In this document: in pieces, positions 59,896 through 64,000 of the stretch | How positions within the stretch are numbered: the stretch's first letter is position 1 | Layout: each line of letters opens with the position of its first letter | Notes under the pieces: generated by a model | What the model was told of the DNA's origin: nothing | Seen by the model: the letters and a program-made list of their open reading frames with translations, nothing else | Database searches by the model: none | Position numbers and translations under genes: made by a program | Origin: Bacteroidota bacterium | GTDB taxonomy: Bacteria > Bacteroidota > Bacteroidia > B-17B0 > Aurantibacillaceae | Reading direction: 5' to 3' | DNA: 64,000 nt | NCBI GenBank assembly: GCA_018267655.1 | Contig: JAFDYB010000086.1 | Coordinates: forward strand, 124,001 to 188,000

Positions 59896-61619
59896 TGCAA
59901 AAAACACATATAGCTGAAAATAATTTTGAAACAAATACCCTTTCTAAAAAGCAAAAAGAAAGAGTAAAGTGGTTGTTGATTTTGTTTTTAGTAATTGGAT
60001 TTGTAATAGCTGCATTTAGTCAAAATGCTACTAGTAACGAAACTTACACAACACTAAGCACTTTTGAGCCAAGCATAAAAAATGCAATAAAATTTACTGA
60101 CCTACCTGAAATAATTGATACAGTAAAAAAAATTAATAGCATAAAATATGGTATTAATAGCCAGCCGTTATTTCCAAAATATAATGTTACAAAAATAGAG
60201 CAAGCAAAATTGCAAAACGAACCTCTGCCCAAAATTTATCACTCACTACTAAAAGCAGGTTATGGTCCAATTTATAACATGCCTTACGGCGAATTTTGGA
60301 TAAGCAACGCACGCTCTCGTGACATGAGTTATGGCGCTCATCTAAAACACTTTTCAAGCACTACACATTTAGAAAACGTTGGTTATGGCGGTTTTAGCGA
60401 CAATCAAGCAAATATTTTTGCGAAAAAGTTTTATAAAAAACATACCCTTACAGGTGATTTTAACTACGAACGTAATGTAATACATTACTATGGTTACGAC
60501 ACTTCTATAAATAAAGTAAGCAACGATTATACTAAACAAATATATAATTTCTTTAATCCAACGGTAAGATTAAAAAGTCATTACTCAGACAGTACTCACA
60601 TTAATCACGATATTAAAACAAGTTATTATAATTTTTTTAATGCCTTTGGCGAAAAAGAAAATAACATTCGGCTTAATGCTGACGGTCAAAAATTTATAAA
60701 TAAAGAAAGGGTAAGTTTGGGGCTTTTGGCAGACTACTACAACCTAAAACAAAAAACCGATACCTTAAATAATTTAATTGTGAGCGTATCACCAAAGTGG
60801 GAAGCAAACGGAAAACAAACAAATGTATTTATTGAGTTTACACCAACGCTCGATAATTTTTATAACACAAATAAATTTTATTTCTACCCAAAATTTCAAG
60901 CTTCATACGATATATACCAAAGTATTATAATTCCTTATGCCGGCTTAAATGGCGGCTTAATAAAAAATAGTTTTAGAAACTTTATGTTAGAAAACCCATT
61001 TATTGACACAACTATTAAATACAAAAACACAAATAATCAAATTAATGCCTATTTAGGCTTAAAGGGCAGTTTAAGCGAAAACACTTCTTATGATGTAAAA
61101 GCAAGCTACAGTACCTATAACAACATGTATTTTTATACCATTAATTATAACGACTTAAACTTATTTTACAACCGCTTTAGCGTTGTTTACGATGATGCAA
61201 CTTTATTAAATGTTAACGGGCAATTAAAATATAATTTTAAAGAAAAATTAAATTTTATGCTAAAAGGTAATTATTACTTGTGGCATACAAAAACATTAAC
61301 ACGCGCTTATATGAAGCCTGATTTTGATTTTACCCTGAGTGGCGTATATAATATTCAAAGTAAAATTTTAGTTAGAGCAGATGTGTTTGTATTAGGTAAT
61401 CAATGGGCTTTGTCAAAATCTAATCAAACCAATGCTCTAGTTCCAAAAACAATAAATGCTTGGGTAGATGCTAACCTTGAAGTAGAGTATCGCTATAGTA
61501 AAATGCTAAGTTTTTTTGCACGCTTTAGTAACATTGCAAATCAACGGTATTATCGCTGGGATCGCTACCCATCGCAACGATTTAATGCTATGATTGGCGT
61601 TACATTTGTGCCTTTTTAA
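59895..61619 (+). CDS. Outer-membrane beta-barrel protein (TonB-receptor-like)
   Basis: A 574-residue protein. A 27-residue charged leader precedes the signal segment (WLLILFLVIGFVIAAFS, about 28-44). The mature part alternates short aromatic strands (SYGAHLKHFSSTTHLENVGY, SYDVKASYSTYNNMYFYTI, NFMLKGNYYLWHTKTLTRAY) and ends MIGVTFVPF, with a terminal phenylalanine as in outer-membrane barrels. No plug domain is visible, so it is not a full TonB-dependent receptor. It is coupled to the TPR gene by a one-base overlap; its last 20 bases overlap the next minus-strand gene. Confidence 0.8.
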   Translation: MQKTHIAENNFETNTLSKKQKERVKWLLILFLVIGFVIAAFSQNATSNETYTTLSTFEPSIKNAIKFTDLPEIIDTVKKINSIKYGINSQPLFPKYNVTKIEQAKLQNEPLPKIYHSLLKAGYGPIYNMPYGEFWISNARSRDMSYGAHLKHFSSTTHLENVGYGGFSDNQANIFAKKFYKKHTLTGDFNYERNVIHYYGYDTSINKVSNDYTKQIYNFFNPTVRLKSHYSDSTHINHDIKTSYYNFFNAFGEKENNIRLNADGQKFINKERVSLGLLADYYNLKQKTDTLNNLIVSVSPKWEANGKQTNVFIEFTPTLDNFYNTNKFYFYPKFQASYDIYQSIIIPYAGLNGGLIKNSFRNFMLENPFIDTTIKYKNTNNQINAYLGLKGSLSENTSYDVKASYSTYNNMYFYTINYNDLNLFYNRFSVVYDDATLLNVNGQLKYNFKEKLNFMLKGNYYLWHTKTLTRAYMKPDFDFTLSGVYNIQSKILVRADVFVLGNQWALSKSNQTNALVPKTINAWVDANLEVEYRYSKMLSFFARFSNIANQRYYRWDRYPSQRFNAMIGVTFVPF

Positions 61620-61851
61620 GCAAACTTTCAAATTCAACAGCACTAATTTCAAGCACTAAGTCATTAAAATTTAATAGTAAATCCTTTACAAATAAAATTT
61701 CCGGAAATTGCTTTGCTTCAACTTGGTTAACAAAATATTTTGAACCAATAACCTGAACTTCAATAAAAATGCGCTCATCAATAATTTTAAAATAACTCAA
61801 ATTATTTTTATACTTTCGGTATTGAGGAAATTTAATTAAATTGTTGTTCAT
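61600..61851 (-). CDS. Small conserved protein
   Basis: An 83-residue protein: IKFPQYRKYKNNLSYFKIID, RIFIEVQVIGSKYFVNQVEA, KQFPEILFVKDLLLNF, VLEISAVEFESLLKKAQ. Alternating strands and one helix at the end, no signal peptide. Its ATG (61,851-61,849) overlaps the divergent ATG at 61,850, so both genes would need promoters inside each other's coding part. I do not recognise the family. Confidence 0.6.
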   Translation of the reverse strand: MNNNLIKFPQYRKYKNNLSYFKIIDERIFIEVQVIGSKYFVNQVEAKQFPEILFVKDLLLNFNDLVLEISAVEFESLLKKAQM

Positions 61852-64000
61852 GCCTGATTCGTTTTTAAGTTTAGTATCAAATTATTTATATAATACATAC
61901 AAAGATAACATTCAAAACTGTTGTATTATACTCCCAAATAAACGCGCAAGCGTATTTTTAAAACAAAATTTAGCAGCTAAATACAACAAAACAATTTGGT
62001 TGCCAAAAATATACAACGCCGAAGAATTTATCACCGACCTCAGCGGACTTGATATTATTGAAAATGTTGAGCAAATATGTTATTTGTACGAAAGCTACAC
62101 CAATGTGTTTGCCGATGCAGCTGAACCATTTGACAAATTTGCAAAATGGGGACAACTCATGCTGCAAGACTTTAATGAAATTGATAGATACCTTGCAGAT
62201 GCTACTAAAATATACGCTAACCTAAAAGATATAAAAGAAATTGAAAACTGGAGTTTAAATGTCGAATCGCTTTCAATTACACAAGAAGAGTACATTTTTT
62301 TTATGACGAAAATTGGCAATGTGTATGAAATTTTTGTAAACAATCTTTTAAATGATAATAAAGCATACCAAGGTTTGGCATATAAAATTGCAGCAAAAAA
62401 AATTCAAAATAGTAAAATAGCAACTGATTATTTAAGCTTTATTATTTGTGGATTTAACGCCCTAAATGCAGCCGAAATAAAAATATTTGATTTTTTAGAT
62501 AAATCTAAAAAAGCTGATTTTATATGGGATACAGATGCCTATTACCTGAGTAATAAATGGCAAGAAAGTGGTGTGTTTTTAAGAAAAAACTTTGAGCTAT
62601 TTCCTAAAAAACAGCCTAATTTTATTTCTGATTACTACTCATCAAACCAAAAAAATATTACCATTGTTTCCATTCCTAAGCAGGTTGGACAAGTTATATA
62701 TGCAAAACAAAAAATTGAAGAAATAGTTCAAAAAAACGAAAGTCTTAACTCTGTAGCTATTGTACTTGCAAATGAAGAGTTGTTGTGGCCACTCCTAAAA
62801 GTTTTACCTATAAACAACGTAAATGATATAAACATAACCATCGAGCCTCCAATTCAGCACAGTACAGCTTATGTTACAGCAGCTTTACTAATTGATTATC
62901 AAATAAAAGTAGTCGATCAAAAAAACACTTCTATTTATTATAAAGACATTTTACACATATTGAAAGGAATTTATATTAAACAATACATTCATTTGCTTGA
63001 TTCAACAATAAATTTTGATGACTTAATTAAATCAATAACAAGCCAAAACGCAAGCTATCTTTCGTTAAATAGATTAGAAAAAACACTTGACTCAAAATTC
63101 AAAATATTAAAATATTTTTTATTCCCCTCAAAAAGCGTTTACGAATTTTGCGATTTACTAATTAATTTTTTTGCACGTTTAATTGCTGAAGAAAAAAAAA
63201 TGGACTTAAATGCGGAGCAATTTTTACAATTGCAACTAATGACTGAATTACAACAACAATTTAAAACAATAAAAAATATAGTTTCAAAAGTAAACTACTT
63301 ATCAAATTTTTCTAATTTAAAATATTTATTTAAACAAATAGTCGTAAACAATTCAACCGCTTTTATTGGCAAGCCAACATCTGGCCTACAAATAATGGGA
63401 GTACTAGAAACCAGAACACTTGACTTTGAAACTATTTTGTTTTTAGGTGTGAATGAAGGTATTTTGCCATCAGGAAAAAGCTTAAATTCATTTTTACCGA
63501 ACGATTTAAAACGTGCTTTTAACCTCCCTTTATATACCGAAAAAGATGCGATATACGCCTACCACTTCTATAGATTGCTACAACGGTCAAAAAACATTGA
63601 CATTACTTACGACTCTAATACCGATAATTTTGGAAAAGGAGAAAAAAGCAGATTTATTACCCAATTAATATACGAAGCAAAACAATTACCAAATATTAAA
63701 ATTTTTGAAAAAACTGCTATTGATAGTAAAATTAGCCAATCTATAAATCCTGACTTTGTAATTGATATTAACCAACCTTTAACTCATAAAATTAAAAACA
63801 GAATATCACCAAATTCAGAATTTACAGGCCTTTCGCCCAGCTCTTTAATAACATTAAAAGACTGTGCATTAAAATTTTATTTCAAATATCTTTTAAACTT
63901 GCCTGAAGAAGATAAAATTGAAGAGTACGCCGAAGCTAATACCATGGGAACAATTCTTCACAATTCGCTTGAAGAACTTTACAAACCTTTTTTAAATCAA
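61850..64000 (+). CDS. PD-(D/E)XK nuclease / helicase-like protein, AddB-type (partial)
   Basis: The open frame from ATG 61,850 runs past the window end, giving 717 residues. The N-terminus (CCIILPNKRASVFLKQNLAA, then WLPKIYNAEEFITDLSGLDI) is the inactivated helicase part seen in AddB-like proteins. About 490-640 includes LQIMGVLETRTLDFETILFL and GVNEGILPSGKSLNSFLPND, helicase motifs. From about 655 the C-terminal nuclease begins (FTGLSPSSLITLKDCALKFY, then NTMGTILHNSLEELYKPF), the usual entry to the PD-(D/E)XK domain. Family members repair double-strand breaks with a partner helicase. The rest of the nuclease is outside the window. Confidence 0.85.
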   Translation, partial: MPDSFLSLVSNYLYNTYKDNIQNCCIILPNKRASVFLKQNLAAKYNKTIWLPKIYNAEEFITDLSGLDIIENVEQICYLYESYTNVFADAAEPFDKFAKWGQLMLQDFNEIDRYLADATKIYANLKDIKEIENWSLNVESLSITQEEYIFFMTKIGNVYEIFVNNLLNDNKAYQGLAYKIAAKKIQNSKIATDYLSFIICGFNALNAAEIKIFDFLDKSKKADFIWDTDAYYLSNKWQESGVFLRKNFELFPKKQPNFISDYYSSNQKNITIVSIPKQVGQVIYAKQKIEEIVQKNESLNSVAIVLANEELLWPLLKVLPINNVNDINITIEPPIQHSTAYVTAALLIDYQIKVVDQKNTSIYYKDILHILKGIYIKQYIHLLDSTINFDDLIKSITSQNASYLSLNRLEKTLDSKFKILKYFLFPSKSVYEFCDLLINFFARLIAEEKKMDLNAEQFLQLQLMTELQQQFKTIKNIVSKVNYLSNFSNLKYLFKQIVVNNSTAFIGKPTSGLQIMGVLETRTLDFETILFLGVNEGILPSGKSLNSFLPNDLKRAFNLPLYTEKDAIYAYHFYRLLQRSKNIDITYDSNTDNFGKGEKSRFITQLIYEAKQLPNIKIFEKTAIDSKISQSINPDFVIDINQPLTHKIKNRISPNSEFTGLSPSSLITLKDCALKFYFKYLLNLPEEDKIEEYAEANTMGTILHNSLEELYKPFLNQ

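Noticed and set aside
1-64000. CRISPR arrays, rRNA genes, insertion sequences
   Set aside because: No regularly spaced short repeats, rRNA-like sequence or transposase was found on reading both strands.

Overview
The window is an AT-rich chromosomal segment from a member of the phylum Bacteroidota. The evidence is the promoter grammar (repeated TAnnTTTG -7 boxes, several with a TTTG or TTG -33 element about 19 bases upstream), type IX secretion C-terminal sorting domains of both the A and B types, a PorE-like TPR/beta-propeller/OmpA protein, a PorG-like DUF6089 barrel, and a Bacteroidota-type dihydroorotase. An oxygen-dependent coproporphyrinogen oxidase (hemF) suggests an organism that lives with oxygen. 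I cannot name the genus.

Layout. Bases 1-29,888 are ordinary chromosome: the tail of an unknown gene; a yceI/marR pair with a palindromic operator on the core promoter; thiL; an EVE protein; a surE-membrane protein-lpxB-SpoIID run; a fumarylacetoacetase-like enzyme; two large secreted type IX cargo proteins with small secreted proteins and a lone HsdR_N-type nuclease between them; a minus-strand block of envelope proteins (PQQ propeller, PorE-like, a probable outer-membrane protein, OmpA); then rpsT, ispF, pgk, the DUF6089 barrel, hemF, a LysM protein and guaA. A tRNA-Pro(TGG) follows at 29,997-30,070.

Bases 30,057-52,508 are an integrated element of about 22.4 kb inserted in the 3' end of that tRNA. 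A 74-bp direct repeat (71 of 74 identical), carrying the tRNA tail and its terminator, flanks it. The tyrosine integrase sits just inside the left end. Cargo, left to right: a minus-strand quartet of small genes (GNAT, membrane protein, glycine-zipper protein, small conserved protein); a TetR gene whose start codon is out of frame, with matching palindromes before it and before a 9.6-kb co-directional operon (three DinB-type proteins, thiolase, AraC regulator, branched-chain aminotransferase, GNAT, thioesterase, beta-propeller, NTF2-like protein, amino-acid permease, esterase); a large protein with an RteC-like C-terminus; an alpha/beta hydrolase with a helical N-terminus; a structured non-coding block; DUF2441-, DUF1643- and DUF6943-like genes separated by long hairpins; and a compact six-gene minus-strand operon of small proteins.

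That last operon (49,747-51,803) is the best candidate for something undescribed. Three of its small proteins share a KL(T/S)KAD(A/S)G motif five times; in two of them it sits inside a segment that looks like the first two helices of the DNA-bending protein HU, and all three carry the motif at the C-terminus. It is read from its own Bacteroidota-type promoter and is divergent from a small helix-turn-helix gene.

From 52,509 to the end the chromosome resumes with bioD-bioA-pyrC, ftsE, a 1050-residue TPR protein followed by a probable outer-membrane barrel, a small gene, and the first 2.15 kb of a helicase/nuclease-like gene that runs off the window.
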